DNA of 64,000 bases from an uncultured Clostridia bacterium (GCA_944363645.1 CALVUR010000006.1:1-64000), one strand, 5' to 3'; positions 44,553-53,065 are shown, numbered from the stretch's first letter. The notes: generated by a model not told the origin, from the sequence alone. Made by a program: numbers and translations.

Positions 44553-45389
44553 ATGGAAGGCGAGATGAAAAGAAAATTTTTAGCGATTGTTGAAGAACTT
44601 GAAATCAATGACGAGGGTTTTGTCCTTCAACCCGAAATTCCGGAAGAACCTTCCGTAGAAGAAACCGCAGAACCTATCGTAGAAGTTCAAGAACCAGTTG
44701 AAGAGGTCGTTGAAGAAGCACCTGTTGAAGAAGTTCAAGAAGAAGCACCTGTTGAAGAAGCACCAGCTGAAGAACCAGTTGATACTCAAGAAGCGCCTCA
44801 ACTTGAAGTTGCCGCAGCCGTTGATGCTGTTGGCGAAGTTTCTGCGCCCAAATATGTAAACAAAAACTTCGCTCAAAAGATGATGCTTGCTGACGAAGTT
44901 ATCCAAGATAGGTATGACGAAGTTAAAAACTATGCTTTAAGATTCAAAAAACTCAAAGCAAGGATTTCTAAAAAGTTCGAATCTATCAACCAAGGTCGTT
45001 TACAATTTGTTAAGATCTCAGTTGCCGGCAAGACTTTAAAACTCTACCTTAACATGGACATCAACGAAGTTGATCCTAAGTTTAGATGTAAGGATATGAG
45101 CGATAAGGTTACATACGAAACAGTTCCTGTTATGTTACGTATCAAATCTGGTCGTGCAGTAAGGTACGCAAAGATCCTTATCGACCAATGCGCAGCAAAA
45201 TATGGTTTGGTTGAAAATAAGAAATTCGTTGAAGTTGATTCAATGAAGGTTATTGAAGACTTCTTGGCTGAAAGGGAAGCAAAAAAACTTAAAAAGCAAG
45301 GCGACGAAATTGACGATATCGAAGATATTGAAATAGACAACGAAGCATTCCAAGAAGACATTGCTGCAACCGAAGGCGCAGAAGAATAA
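44553..45389 (+). CDS. Unknown protein: acidic Glu/Pro/Val repeat plus conserved Firmicutes domain
   Basis: Not assigned a function. The 278 residues have an acidic low-complexity segment (about 20-85) of repeated EEAPVEE/EEPV units, then a folded-looking domain (about 95-225) with YDEVKNYALRFKKLKARISKKFESINQGRL, GKTLKLYLNMDINEVD and SDKVTYETVPVMLRIKSGRAVRYA. I recognise this domain pattern from uncharacterised, often repeated, Clostridia proteins. The tail is acidic again. No signal or membrane segment, so probably cytosolic. It has its own strong promoter and AGAGGT site and lies directly upstream of rpmG. Confidence 0.7.
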   Translation: MEGEMKRKFLAIVEELEINDEGFVLQPEIPEEPSVEETAEPIVEVQEPVEEVVEEAPVEEVQEEAPVEEAPAEEPVDTQEAPQLEVAAAVDAVGEVSAPKYVNKNFAQKMMLADEVIQDRYDEVKNYALRFKKLKARISKKFESINQGRLQFVKISVAGKTLKLYLNMDINEVDPKFRCKDMSDKVTYETVPVMLRIKSGRAVRYAKILIDQCAAKYGLVENKKFVEVDSMKVIEDFLAEREAKKLKKQGDEIDDIEDIEIDNEAFQEDIAATEGAEE

Positions 45390-45519
45390 TTTAAAAATTC
45401 AAAGCGGGCAAGCGTTTGTCCGCTTTTTAAATTTAAATTTTTACAAAAGTTGTTAAATTTTACGAATATATGAGGTTTTTTGTAGTTACTAAAAAATTAC
45501 AAAAAGTCAATGAAAATAC

Positions 45520-45548
45520 TTGACAAGTATTATATAATATAGTAGAAT
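45520..45548 (+). promoter_or_regulatory. Promoter of rpmG-secE-nusG
   Basis: TTGACA (45520-45525), 17-base spacer, TAGAAT (45543-45548). Confidence 0.8.
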
Positions 45549-45598
45549 AGATTAGCACCTCGGATGTGGGGTGTTAATTTTTTAGGAAGGCAAAAAAA

Positions 45599-45760
45599 AT
45601 GGCAAAGGGTGTAAGAACAAGAATTACATTGGCATGCACAGAATGCAATCAAAGAAATTACGATGTGTACAAAAACAAAAAGAACACACCAGACAGAATT
45701 GAATTAAGCAAATACTGTCCATTCTGCAAAAAGCACACAAACCACAAGGAAACAAAATAA
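45599..45760 (+). CDS. rpmG: Ribosomal protein bL33, zinc-binding form
   Basis: A 53-residue large-subunit protein: [21 protein letters not shown]...[16 protein letters not shown]. Two CxxC pairs (CTEC, CPFC) make it the zinc-binding (C+) paralogue. AGGAAGG lies upstream of the ATG at 45599. It heads the rpmG-secE-nusG transcription-translocation cluster. Confidence 0.96.
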   Translation: MAKGVRTRITLACTECNQRNYDVYKNKKNTPDRIELSKYCPFCKKHTNHKETK

Positions 45761-45796
45761 TCTGGTTTTTGTATCGCTAAAATTTCGAGGTGAATC

Positions 45797-46060
45797 ATGG
45801 AAGAAAAGAAAAATAAGGCTAATACCAAGCCTGTAAAAAAGAATAAAGACAAAAAGCCCAACGTCTTTGTAAGAATGGGCCGTTGGTTTAAAGCCAAATT
45901 TACAGGTATGGTTTCAGAGCTTAAAAAGGTTACATGGCCAAAGTTTTCAAGTGTTTTAAAACATACAGGCATTGTTTTGGCTGTTGTTTTATTTTTCCTT
46001 GTAATCGTTACAGCAATCGATTTTGGTTTAACAGAATTATTAAAACTCATCGGCAAGTAA
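45797..46060 (+). CDS. secE: Preprotein translocase subunit SecE
   Basis: Single-helix component of the SecYEG channel. The 87 residues start with a lysine-rich cytoplasmic region, then the amphipathic helix FTGMVSELKKVTWPKFSSV (the VTWP motif is diagnostic) and one membrane helix (about 57-80). It lies between rpmG and nusG as in most bacteria. Confidence 0.95.
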   Translation: MEEKKNKANTKPVKKNKDKKPNVFVRMGRWFKAKFTGMVSELKKVTWPKFSSVLKHTGIVLAVVLFFLVIVTAIDFGLTELLKLIGK

Positions 46061-46076
46061 TTGATAGGTGTTATAA

Positions 46077-46610
46077 ATGGGCGTAGAAAATGCTAAATGG
46101 TATGTCCTTCATACCAATTCTGGATACGAGGCTATCGTTGAAGAAGGCTTAAAAAAGCTTATTGATAACAACAATCTTGGCGATACCATTTTTGAAATTA
46201 GAATTCTGGAAGAAGAAACAATCGAAGAAAAAAACGGCAAGAAAAAGTATGTTAAAAGAAAAAAGTTTCCTACCTATGTATTCATTAAGATGATTTATAG
46301 GAACGATCTTTGGTTCTTAATTACTAACACACGTGGCGTAACCGGCTTTGTTGGTCCTAACGGCCGTCCATCAGCACTTTCCCCAGAAGAAGTAAAGCGT
46401 TTACGCTTAGATGAATGGGTTGAAAATGTCGATATCAAGATTGGCGACAGCGTTAGGATTGTTTCAGGTGCACTTGCTGACTTAGTTGGCACTATTGTTG
46501 ACCTTGAACCAGAAAATCAAAAAGCAATCGTTACTGTTCAAGTTTTCGATAGGGAAACTGATGTAGAACTCAGTTTTGTCGAACTTGAAAAAATCAACCA
46601 AGAAGCGTAA
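46077..46610 (+). CDS. nusG: Transcription elongation/termination factor NusG
   Basis: Binds RNA polymerase and modulates pausing and termination. The 177 residues contain an NGN domain (WYVLHTNSGYEAIVEEGL, KFPTYVFIKM, TRGVTGFVGPNGRPSAL) and a C-terminal KOW domain (GDSVRIVSGALADLVGTIVD). The length is standard. It is 16 bases after secE. Confidence 0.97.
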   Translation: MGVENAKWYVLHTNSGYEAIVEEGLKKLIDNNNLGDTIFEIRILEEETIEEKNGKKKYVKRKKFPTYVFIKMIYRNDLWFLITNTRGVTGFVGPNGRPSALSPEEVKRLRLDEWVENVDIKIGDSVRIVSGALADLVGTIVDLEPENQKAIVTVQVFDRETDVELSFVELEKINQEA

Positions 46611-46634
46611 TTTTTCACAATTCCTTTTTCCCTC

Positions 46635-46714
46635 GCGCACGTGCGTGTGCGCAATATCATTATATAAATATTATTAAATTGACTTAATCGTTCACCCGTT
46701 GGGTGGGCGTTTTT
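46635..46714 (+). promoter_or_regulatory. rplK leader with two hairpins
   Basis: GCGCAC/GTGCGC (46635-46652), without a T-run, and CGTTCACCC/GGGTGGGCG (46689-46709) followed by five T. The second looks like a terminator or attenuator between nusG and rplK. It matches no leader family I can name. Confidence 0.5.
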
Positions 46715-46777
46715 GCGGGAGAGGCATTAAATTTTTTTCATGGTGCCTTGTTTATACCACGTTTATGGAGGTAAGTT

Positions 46778-47203
46778 ATGGCAAAAAAAGTTACAGCTGT
46801 AGTAAAACTTCAATTACCAGCAGGTAAGGCAACTCCAGGTCCACCAGTAGGTTCAACACTTGGTCCTTATGGTATCAACATTCCGGGCTTTACAAAGGAG
46901 TTCAATGCTAAGACACAAAATCAAGCTGGTCTTATCATTCCTGTAGTAATTACAATTTATCAAGATCGTTCATTCACCTTTATTCTTAAGACACCACCTG
47001 CTCCTGTCTTAATCAAAAAGGCTTGCGGTTTAGAATCAGCAAGTGCAACACCAAACAAGGTTAAAGTTGCAAAACTCACTAAAGCACAAGTTGAAGAAAT
47101 CGCTAAGATTAAGATGGTTGACACAAATGCTGCTTCTTTAGAAGCATGTATGAGCATGATCGCCGGTACTGCACGCAGTATGGGTATCACCGTCGAAGAA
47201 TAA
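46778..47203 (+). CDS. rplK: Ribosomal protein uL11
   Basis: The 141 residues start [34 protein letters not shown] and end with the rRNA-binding domain ([11 protein letters not shown]). It forms the GTPase-centre stalk base with L10 and 23S rRNA. GGAGG precedes the ATG. A 160-base leader separates it from nusG. Confidence 0.98.
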   Translation: MAKKVTAVVKLQLPAGKATPGPPVGSTLGPYGINIPGFTKEFNAKTQNQAGLIIPVVITIYQDRSFTFILKTPPAPVLIKKACGLESASATPNKVKVAKLTKAQVEEIAKIKMVDTNAASLEACMSMIAGTARSMGITVEE

Positions 47204-47261
47204 TTTATTAACGTGGGAGGGCTTTTTTAAGTCCGCTTAACCACGAGGAGGTTTTTATAAT

Positions 47262-47951
47262 ATGAAATACGGTAAAAAATACGTTGACAGCAAAAAGTCT
47301 TATGACCGCTCAAAAGCGTACGAAATCGGCGAAGCAGTTGATATCGTTTTATCAACAGCAAAGGCTAAATTCGACGAAACTATAGAACTTCACGTTAGAT
47401 TGGGTGTTGATCCAAAGCAAGCAGACCAACAAGTTAGGGGCGTATTAGTTCTTCCTAACGGTACTGGTAAATCTGTTAAGGTTTTAGTTATCGCTAAAGG
47501 CGAAAAGGCTGACCAAGCAACTGCTGCTGGTGCTGACTATGTTGGCGCAGAAGAAATGGTTGCTAAAATTCAAAAGGAAAACTGGTTCGATTTCGACGTT
47601 GTTATTACAACACCAGATATGATGGGCGTTGTTGGTAGAATCGGTAAACTTTTAGGTCCTAAAGGCTTAATGCCAAACCCAAAATCTGGCACAGTTACTA
47701 TGGACGTTCAAAAGGCTATTAGCGATGTTAAAGCTGGTAAAGTTGAATACAGATTAGATAAATCTGCTATCATTCACTGCCCAATCGGTAAAAAGTCTTT
47801 CGGCAAAGAAAAACTTGTTGAAAACTACACCGCTTTATACGAAGCAATCGTTAAGGCTAAACCAGCCGCTGCTAAAGGTCAATACATTAAGTCAGTTAAC
47901 TTGGCTTCAACAATGGGCCCAGGCGTAAAAGTACTTAACAAAAGCTTATAA
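47262..47951 (+). CDS. rplA: Ribosomal protein uL1
   Basis: L1-stalk protein and, in many bacteria, translational autoregulator of the L11-L1 operon. The 229 residues show the family signature [33 protein letters not shown] and end with GPGVKVL. GAGGAGG precedes the ATG. Codon use is simple and biased towards GTT/GCT/GAA, as expected for high expression. Confidence 0.98.
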   Translation: MKYGKKYVDSKKSYDRSKAYEIGEAVDIVLSTAKAKFDETIELHVRLGVDPKQADQQVRGVLVLPNGTGKSVKVLVIAKGEKADQATAAGADYVGAEEMVAKIQKENWFDFDVVITTPDMMGVVGRIGKLLGPKGLMPNPKSGTVTMDVQKAISDVKAGKVEYRLDKSAIIHCPIGKKSFGKEKLVENYTALYEAIVKAKPAAAKGQYIKSVNLASTMGPGVKVLNKSL

Positions 47952-47967
47952 TTAGTGTAAAAATGAT

Positions 47968-47996
47968 TGACTATTTTAATAACTTCTGTTAAAATG
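47968..47996 (+). promoter_or_regulatory. Promoter of rplJ-rplL
   Basis: TTGACT (47968-47973), 17-base spacer, TAAAAT (47991-47996), directly upstream of the L10 leader. Confidence 0.75.
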
Positions 47997-48002
47997 GTCA
48001 TA

Positions 48003-48130
48003 GTAAAAATTAAATAGCCGAAGAAAGCCGGTTTTAAGTCATTTTTTGACACCTGCCGAGGTACAACTTTTCAAGACGACTATAATAATTTTATGCGTCT
48101 TCGCTGTACTTTGGCGAAGACGCTTTTTTC
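48003..48130 (+). ncRNA. Ribosomal protein L10 leader with attenuator
   Basis: A structured 5' leader before rplJ with the conserved GCCGAAGAAAGCCGG and CTGCCGAGGT segments of the L10 leader family, which binds the L10(L12)4 complex. It ends in an intrinsic terminator (GCGTCTTCGC/GCGAAGACGC, 48095-48123, then six T). Binding of L10 should favour the terminator and lower rplJL expression. Confidence 0.85.
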
Positions 48131-48163
48131 GTGCTTACCAAAATTTATAGGAGGATTACCATC

Positions 48164-48685
48164 TTGTCGGCAAACATTGAAAACAAGAAACAGATTGTTG
48201 AAGATATCAAGGCTGAAATTCAATCTGCTAAAAGTGTTGTTTTTGTAAACTACAAAGGTCTTACAGTTGCTGAAGATACTGAATTCCGTAACGAATTCCG
48301 TAAAGCAAACTGCAAATACCAAGTTTTAAAGAACACTATGGTTAGAAAGGCTTTCAACGAACTCGGTATCACTTGCTTTGACGAAGACTTAAACGGCCCA
48401 ACTGCTGTTGCTTTCGGTAACGACGAAACTGCTGCCGCTAAAGTTGTTTGTGAAGCATGTAAAAAGTATAATGACAGAATTTCTGTAAAAAGTGCTTATG
48501 TTGATGGTGCATATGTTGACGTTAACGGCGTTAAAGCATTATCTGCAATGCCTTCAAAAGACGAACTCATTGCAAAAATGCTCGGTTCTATGCAAGCACC
48601 TATTTCCAACTTTGTTGGCGCACTTTCAGGTATTACACGTAAACTTGTAATTGCTTTAAACGCAGTTGCAGAAAAAAAAGCCTAA
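48164..48685 (+). CDS. rplJ: Ribosomal protein uL10
   Basis: Stalk base protein that anchors L7/L12 dimers. The 173 residues start MSANIENKKQIVEDIKAEIQSAKSVVFVNYKG and carry YQVLKNTMVRKA. I take the TTG at 48164 as start: GGAGG lies nine bases upstream and homology begins there, whereas the upstream ATG at 48131 lies directly after the leader terminator. Autoregulated through the preceding leader. Confidence 0.95.
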   Translation: MSANIENKKQIVEDIKAEIQSAKSVVFVNYKGLTVAEDTEFRNEFRKANCKYQVLKNTMVRKAFNELGITCFDEDLNGPTAVAFGNDETAAAKVVCEACKKYNDRISVKSAYVDGAYVDVNGVKALSAMPSKDELIAKMLGSMQAPISNFVGALSGITRKLVIALNAVAEKKA

Positions 48686-48733
48686 TTAAAATTTAAAAAT
48701 CAAAATCATAAAAAATATCGGAGGAATATTAAA

Positions 48734-49105
48734 ATGGCTGACGTTGCAAAATTTATTGAAGAAATTAAGAGTATGACAGTTTTAGAACTTAACGAACTCG
48801 TTAAGGCTTTAGAAGAAGAATTCGGTGTAAGCGCTGCAGCTCCTGTTGCTGTTGCTGCTCCAGCTGCTGCTGCTCCAGCTGCTGCTGTTGAAGAAAAGAC
48901 AGAATTCAACGTAGTATTAAAAGACTTCGGCGCTAACAAGATCGGCGTTATCAAAGTTGTTAGAGAATTAACAGGTTTAGGCCTTGTTGAAGCTAAGAAC
49001 TTAGTTGAAAAACTCGGTACTGTTAAAGAAGCAGTTGCTAAAGACGAAGCTGAAAAGATGGTTGCTAAGTTTAAAGAAGCTGGCGCTACCGCTGTTATGG
49101 AATAA
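48734..49105 (+). CDS. rplL: Ribosomal protein bL12 (L7/L12)
   Basis: Multicopy stalk protein recruiting translational GTPases. The 123 residues have the N-terminal dimer domain ([19 protein letters not shown]), an Ala/Pro hinge and the C-terminal [37 protein letters not shown] precedes the ATG. A terminator follows; rpoB, which usually comes next, is not present. Confidence 0.98.
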   Translation: MADVAKFIEEIKSMTVLELNELVKALEEEFGVSAAAPVAVAAPAAAAPAAAVEEKTEFNVVLKDFGANKIGVIKVVRELTGLGLVEAKNLVEKLGTVKEAVAKDEAEKMVAKFKEAGATAVME

Positions 49106-49130
49106 TTTTAAATATTCTTAACTATCATAA

Positions 49131-49166
49131 AAATAAGACAATCTTTCGGGATTGTCTTATTTTTAT
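49131..49166 (+). terminator. Terminator after rplL
   Basis: AAATAAGACAATC / GATTGTCTTATTT stem with T-run. Confidence 0.92.
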
Positions 49167-49350
49167 ATCAAAACAAAGGTTTTTTATTTAATTTTTAAGT
49201 AATTTTGCCTAAAACTTGCTAAAATTTAAAGTCAAAAAAAGGGGATAGCCCATTTAAAAAGCGGTTTATAGCAAAAAAAGTTAAATTTTAGTTTAAGTTT
49301 GTAATAATTTATGTTACAATTAAAATATAAAATTTAAGCGAGGTCAATTT

Positions 49351-49845
49351 ATGCCAATTTTTAAACGAGTAAGCGTAAGGGAATTTACCAACCAAAAAGT
49401 TGATAAAAAGGATATCGAACTTATCTTGCGTGCCGGCATGCAGTCGCCATCTGCCGTAAACCAGCAACCGTGGGAATTTTTGGTTTGCGACGACGTCGAT
49501 GTTATAAGGGACTTTTCAAATCAGGGCGGTTTTGCACGTAGTTTAAAAACCGCACCACTTGTTATCGTTTTATATTACCGCACAAACACAAGCCATCAAA
49601 ACTTTGTTATGCAAGATATGGGCGCATGTGCAGAAAACTGTCTACTTCAAGTTGCCGCATTAAATCTCGGTGCGTGCTGGATGGGCGTTGCCCCTAAAGA
49701 AGATAGGATGCAAGAAGTCGAAAAGGTTTTTGGTACTATCGACAACGCAAGACCGTTTTGTTTGATTGCAGTTGGGCATCCAAAAAATCAACAAGCGCAA
49801 ATTAGTAGATACGACGAAAGCCGTGTTCATTACTATAAAAAATGA
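49351..49845 (+). CDS. Nitroreductase-family FMN protein
   Basis: A small (164-residue) flavin reductase. RVSVREFTNQKVDKKDIELILRAGMQSPSAVNQQPWEF is the characteristic FMN-binding start, and MGACAENCLLQVAALNLGACWMG follows. Overlaps the next gene by four bases. Physiological substrate unknown. Confidence 0.9.
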   Translation: MPIFKRVSVREFTNQKVDKKDIELILRAGMQSPSAVNQQPWEFLVCDDVDVIRDFSNQGGFARSLKTAPLVIVLYYRTNTSHQNFVMQDMGACAENCLLQVAALNLGACWMGVAPKEDRMQEVEKVFGTIDNARPFCLIAVGHPKNQQAQISRYDESRVHYYKK

Positions 49846-50294
49846 TTTACATTTATAAATCAATTATCGGTGATTTGCTTGTCGAAAGTTGTGAAAATGT
49901 GCTTAACAAAATTTGTTTGGCAACAGAAGAAGATGTCAAAAAGTGGGGCTATAAGCCCGTTATCGACACTTTTTCTAAATTTTTAGATGATTATTTTGAC
50001 GGCAAAAACCCAAAAATAGATTTTGAAATCAACCCTTACGGCACACCCTTTCAAAAAAAAGTTTGGCAACAAACTTACAAAATACCTTACGGCGAAACCA
50101 CAAGTTATAAAAAAATTGGCGATACTCTTCACACAAGTTATAGGGCAGTGGGTGGTGCGCTTAATAAAAACCCCATCTTAATCGTTATACCGTGCCACCG
50201 TGTAATCGGCGAAAACGGCAACCTTGTGGGCTTTGCAGGCGGTCTTGATATCAAGAAAAAACTGCTTAATTTAGAAGGTATAAACGTAGATTAA
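49842..50294 (+). CDS. ogt: Methylated-DNA-protein cysteine methyltransferase
   Basis: Suicide repair of O6-alkylguanine. The 150 residues show TPFQKKVWQQTYKIPYGETTSY (DNA-binding HTH), the acceptor Cys in IPCHRVIG (about 118) and GFAGGLDIKK. The N-terminal domain is abbreviated. A complete dispersed element with both arms (49938-49975) is read in frame as [15 protein letters not shown]; the sequence from KPVI onward aligns with the usual start of the HTH-domain linker. Confidence 0.94.
   Translation: MIYIYKSIIGDLLVESCENVLNKICLATEEDVKKWGYKPVIDTFSKFLDDYFDGKNPKIDFEINPYGTPFQKKVWQQTYKIPYGETTSYKKIGDTLHTSYRAVGGALNKNPILIVIPCHRVIGENGNLVGFAGGLDIKKKLLNLEGINVD
49938..49975 (-). repeat. Complete dispersed element inside ogt (exact core, both arms)
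   Basis: AAAAAGTGGGG left arm, exact core 49949-49964, GACACTTTTTC right arm, all within coding sequence and in frame. The best-preserved intragenic copy. Confidence 0.92.
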
Positions 50295-50452
50295 ACTATT
50301 AAAAAAAAAGGTCAACCATTTTCACAATATTTTGTTTATTGTCTTATAATACATTCTATTTACTAAAATAGTAAACCATATATTTTCACTTTTTTTGATT
50401 TTTTCTATGCTGAATGTTATAATACAGTTAATTATTGAAGGAAAATTTGCGC

Positions 50453-51238
50453 ATGATTAAACAAGGTAAAGTCAAAAAATACAAATTTGCCAAAAAAGCA
50501 TTTTCCATTTTTGCGTCAATCGTTATGATTGCATCAATTACCATAATCACGTCCGCATGTTCATTTTTCCCTAAATATAGTAATCCGGAAAGTATTGACA
50601 TTGACGGCGAAATATATATGAGCGGATTTTATGAAAATTTATGGGTGGAAGGCATTGTCTTTGGCGAGAACGATATCCCAGATTTTGAAACGAAATATCA
50701 TTTTTGGTGGAAAGTAGAAAATGCGCCGTTCGATATGTACTGCGTTCAAAATAAGGAAGCACTGTGGTGGAATCCTGCTATTTATTGTAAAAAAAGTCAA
50801 TTTAACACGGTAAAAAACTATTATGAGAACGCAGATAATTTTAATTATTATGTTGGATTGTACGGCGACAGCAATAAAGACAGTCGCATTCTCCTTGATG
50901 GGAATCTAAATTATTCCTTTTTGGAAGAGGCGATTGTTTTGAATATGCAGATCAAGGCGTATTTAGAGAAAGGTTCTTTGACAGGTAAAAAAGATTTTTC
51001 TGATATAGAAGTTCATGTTCCTTCCGCCGAAATTTTGCCTGTTCAACCTGTCTTATATAGGATAAGCAAGGATGGCTTTTTTACAACCATTCAAAACAGT
51101 TGGATTGTAACGAAAAAAGAAATATATATAGAGGGTGTGTACGACGGAGAAGCGGAACAAAGTTATACCGCCTATAAAATCAGTAGTGAATCAAATGAAT
51201 ACATCTTGAAATTGCTTTCTGAAAAGGGCATAATATAA
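50453..51238 (+). CDS. Predicted lipoprotein of unknown function
   Basis: Not recognised. The 261 residues have a basic N-terminus, a hydrophobic segment and the lipobox ITSAC (Cys about 41), predicting lipid anchoring on the outer face. The mature part is rich in Tyr, Trp and Asn with no domain I know. AAGGA precedes the ATG at 50453, and an extended -10 (TGTTATAAT) lies about 30 bases upstream. It uses codons such as ACG, GGA and AAG more freely than its neighbours, a hint of transfer. A strong terminator follows. Confidence 0.75.
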   Translation: MIKQGKVKKYKFAKKAFSIFASIVMIASITIITSACSFFPKYSNPESIDIDGEIYMSGFYENLWVEGIVFGENDIPDFETKYHFWWKVENAPFDMYCVQNKEALWWNPAIYCKKSQFNTVKNYYENADNFNYYVGLYGDSNKDSRILLDGNLNYSFLEEAIVLNMQIKAYLEKGSLTGKKDFSDIEVHVPSAEILPVQPVLYRISKDGFFTTIQNSWIVTKKEIYIEGVYDGEAEQSYTAYKISSESNEYILKLLSEKGII

Positions 51239-51335
51239 AGATATCATATACCTACAGTGATTTGACTGCCGGCAAGAGTGGTGTATTTGTGCTTTTTTTA
51301 TGAGCGGTTACTTCACGATAGATATTTGATAACAG

Positions 51336-51379
51336 AAAAGAGAGTGAACTATCATTTCCGATAGTTCGCTCTCTTTTAT
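51336..51379 (+). terminator. Terminator downstream of the lipoprotein gene
   Basis: An 18-base stem (51336-51353 with 51360-51377) including GAGAGTGAACTATC / GATAGTTCGCTCTC, ending in TTTT, about 100 bases after the stop. Confidence 0.85.
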
Positions 51380-51480
51380 CGTTTAAAAGTGCAATTCCTA
51401 TTAAAATTTAATTTTAATCTTTAAGAAAATTGCGCTTTTGGTTGACTTTTTTTGTGTGTAGTGATCGTTTAAAATTTTTT

Positions 51481-51518
51481 AAAAAGTGGGGCTATAAGCC
51501 CGTTATCGCCACTTTTTT
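51481..51518 (-). repeat. Dispersed element at the 3' end of mgtE (exact core)
   Basis: Complete copy: AAAAAGTGGGG, exact core 51492-51507, GCCACTTTTTT, ending five bases from the mgtE stop codon in a convergent gap. Confidence 0.9.
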
Positions 51519-51523
51519 ACAAA

Positions 51524-52960
51524 TTATATGGCATAAAGTCCAAAAATTTGAATGATAAAAATGTAAGCAAAGCCGTAAAAGATTATTGCTGACACTAAGT
51601 CGTTTATCGTGGTGATCATGGGTCCTGATGCAACGGCAGGGTCTACTTTCAACTTTTTAAACATCATAGGCAAAAGGGTACCGCCAAGCGAAGCAAACAT
51701 CATTGCAAGCATAATTGAAATGCCAACACAACCACCGATGGCAAGCCCGTTTTGGTATGGTGTTTGTTTTATAAAGATAAGGTAAATTATGGTAATCAAA
51801 AATGCGACAATGCACAAAAGTAAACCGTTCAATAAACTTACACGCACTTCCTTTAAAACAAATTTTAGTTTTTCTTTAAAGGTAAGTTCTTCGGCGGTGA
51901 TAACCCTAATTGTTACAGCCAAACTTTGCGTACCGCAGTTACCCGACATATCAAATATCATGGTCTGGAAGGAGAATAAAAGGGGAATCGCCGTGATAAT
52001 GGGGTCAAAAAGCCCGATAACGGTCGAAACCAAAAGCCCCAAGCCCATCAACACAAGAAGCCACGGTATGCGCTTTTTAACCGATTTAAAAAGCGGTTCT
52101 TTCAAATCTTCTTCTGCGGTAAGACCAGCAAGTTTTGCGTAGTCGTCTGCAAGTTCTTGGTCAACAACGTCAACAAGTTCTGCGCCCGTGATAACGCCCA
52201 AAATCTTGTTGTCTTTTGACAAAATCGGTATAGAGTCTTCCGATAAATCTTTAAGGTCTTTAATACAGTCGGCGATAAGTTCGTCGGCGTAAAAATAAGG
52301 GTAGGCAGTTGCGGTTATATCTAAAAGGTTTGCGTTAGACCTTGCAACCACCAAATCACGCAAAGTTATTGCCCCAAAATATGTTTCGTCGCTACTTTTT
52401 ACAACATAAACGGTAGAAATATTGTCGTTTTCGGCAGCCTGTTCAATTACGCTTTTTGTCGCTTGCTTTATGGTATCTGTATCCTTTACAACGACAAAAT
52501 TGGTGCTCATTTGCGAACCAATCATGTCCTCGTCGTAAGCGTCAATAAGTTTAATATCGTTTGCCGCCTCAACGTCCATAAGCCCGATAATCTCATCACG
52601 CTTGTCTTGGTCTAACTCGTCCAAAATGTCAAGCGCATCGCTTGCGTCCATCTCTTCAATGATGTCCGCCGCCGCCGAAGAAGAAAGTTCTTCAACAAAG
52701 TCAGCCGGGTCGTCTAAATAGGCGAAAATTTCAGAAACCGCTTCGTTACCTAAAATGTTGTAAAGTTTAAGCCTTTGCTCTTTTGAAAGTGAAGGTATAA
52801 CTTCGGCAATGTCCGATTCGTGGTAATTTGATAGTTGGTCTTTTAAATCATATGGCTTCAAATTGCTGTTTAAAAGGCTACTGATTTCGCTTTCAAAATC
52901 ACGTTTTAAAAACTCTTTGTTTGTAACAACCATGTTGTTTAAGTCCTTGTTTTCACTCAT
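51524..52960 (-). CDS. mgtE: Magnesium transporter MgtE
   Basis: Magnesium channel gated by cytosolic Mg2+. The 478 residues contain an acidic MgtE-N domain (about 30-135; DPADFVEELSSSAAADIIEEMD), two CBS domains (about 137-260), and a five-helix membrane domain with the conserved SGNCGTQSLAVTIR and GGTLLPM segments. AAAGGAGG precedes the ATG. No magnesium riboswitch is seen upstream. Confidence 0.95.
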   Translation of the reverse strand: MSENKDLNNMVVTNKEFLKRDFESEISSLLNSNLKPYDLKDQLSNYHESDIAEVIPSLSKEQRLKLYNILGNEAVSEIFAYLDDPADFVEELSSSAAADIIEEMDASDALDILDELDQDKRDEIIGLMDVEAANDIKLIDAYDEDMIGSQMSTNFVVVKDTDTIKQATKSVIEQAAENDNISTVYVVKSSDETYFGAITLRDLVVARSNANLLDITATAYPYFYADELIADCIKDLKDLSEDSIPILSKDNKILGVITGAELVDVVDQELADDYAKLAGLTAEEDLKEPLFKSVKKRIPWLLVLMGLGLLVSTVIGLFDPIITAIPLLFSFQTMIFDMSGNCGTQSLAVTIRVITAEELTFKEKLKFVLKEVRVSLLNGLLLCIVAFLITIIYLIFIKQTPYQNGLAIGGCVGISIMLAMMFASLGGTLLPMMFKKLKVDPAVASGPMITTINDLVSAIIFYGFAYIFIIQIFGLYAI

Positions 52961-53065
52961 AATTATACCTCCTTTCGGTCAATTTTTTAAAATCTGTAAC
53001 GTGCAAAAATGCGGTAAAACTCACTACGTGTGTGGGGTAAATGTAAAAAATCGCTAATTTTTAAT

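Noticed and set aside
44580..44906. Minus-strand frame rich in Phe/Asn over the acidic repeat gene
   Set aside because: Shadow of the GAA/CCT-rich repeats in the plus-strand gene; no ribosome site or promoter.
46635..46652. GCGCAC/GTGCGC hairpin as nusG terminator
   Set aside because: No T-run follows; kept only as part of the rplK leader.
5219..51518. The dispersed element as a CRISPR repeat
   Set aside because: Copies are kilobases apart, in both orientations and inside genes; there is no regular spacing and no cas gene.
52574..52595. ATAAGCCCGATAATC in mgtE
   Set aside because: Partial match without arms, encoding the native EIIGLMD residues; not counted as a copy, although it could be an incipient one.
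52961..53065. Magnesium riboswitch upstream of mgtE
   Set aside because: The gap to the next gene is short and shows no conserved M-box segments.
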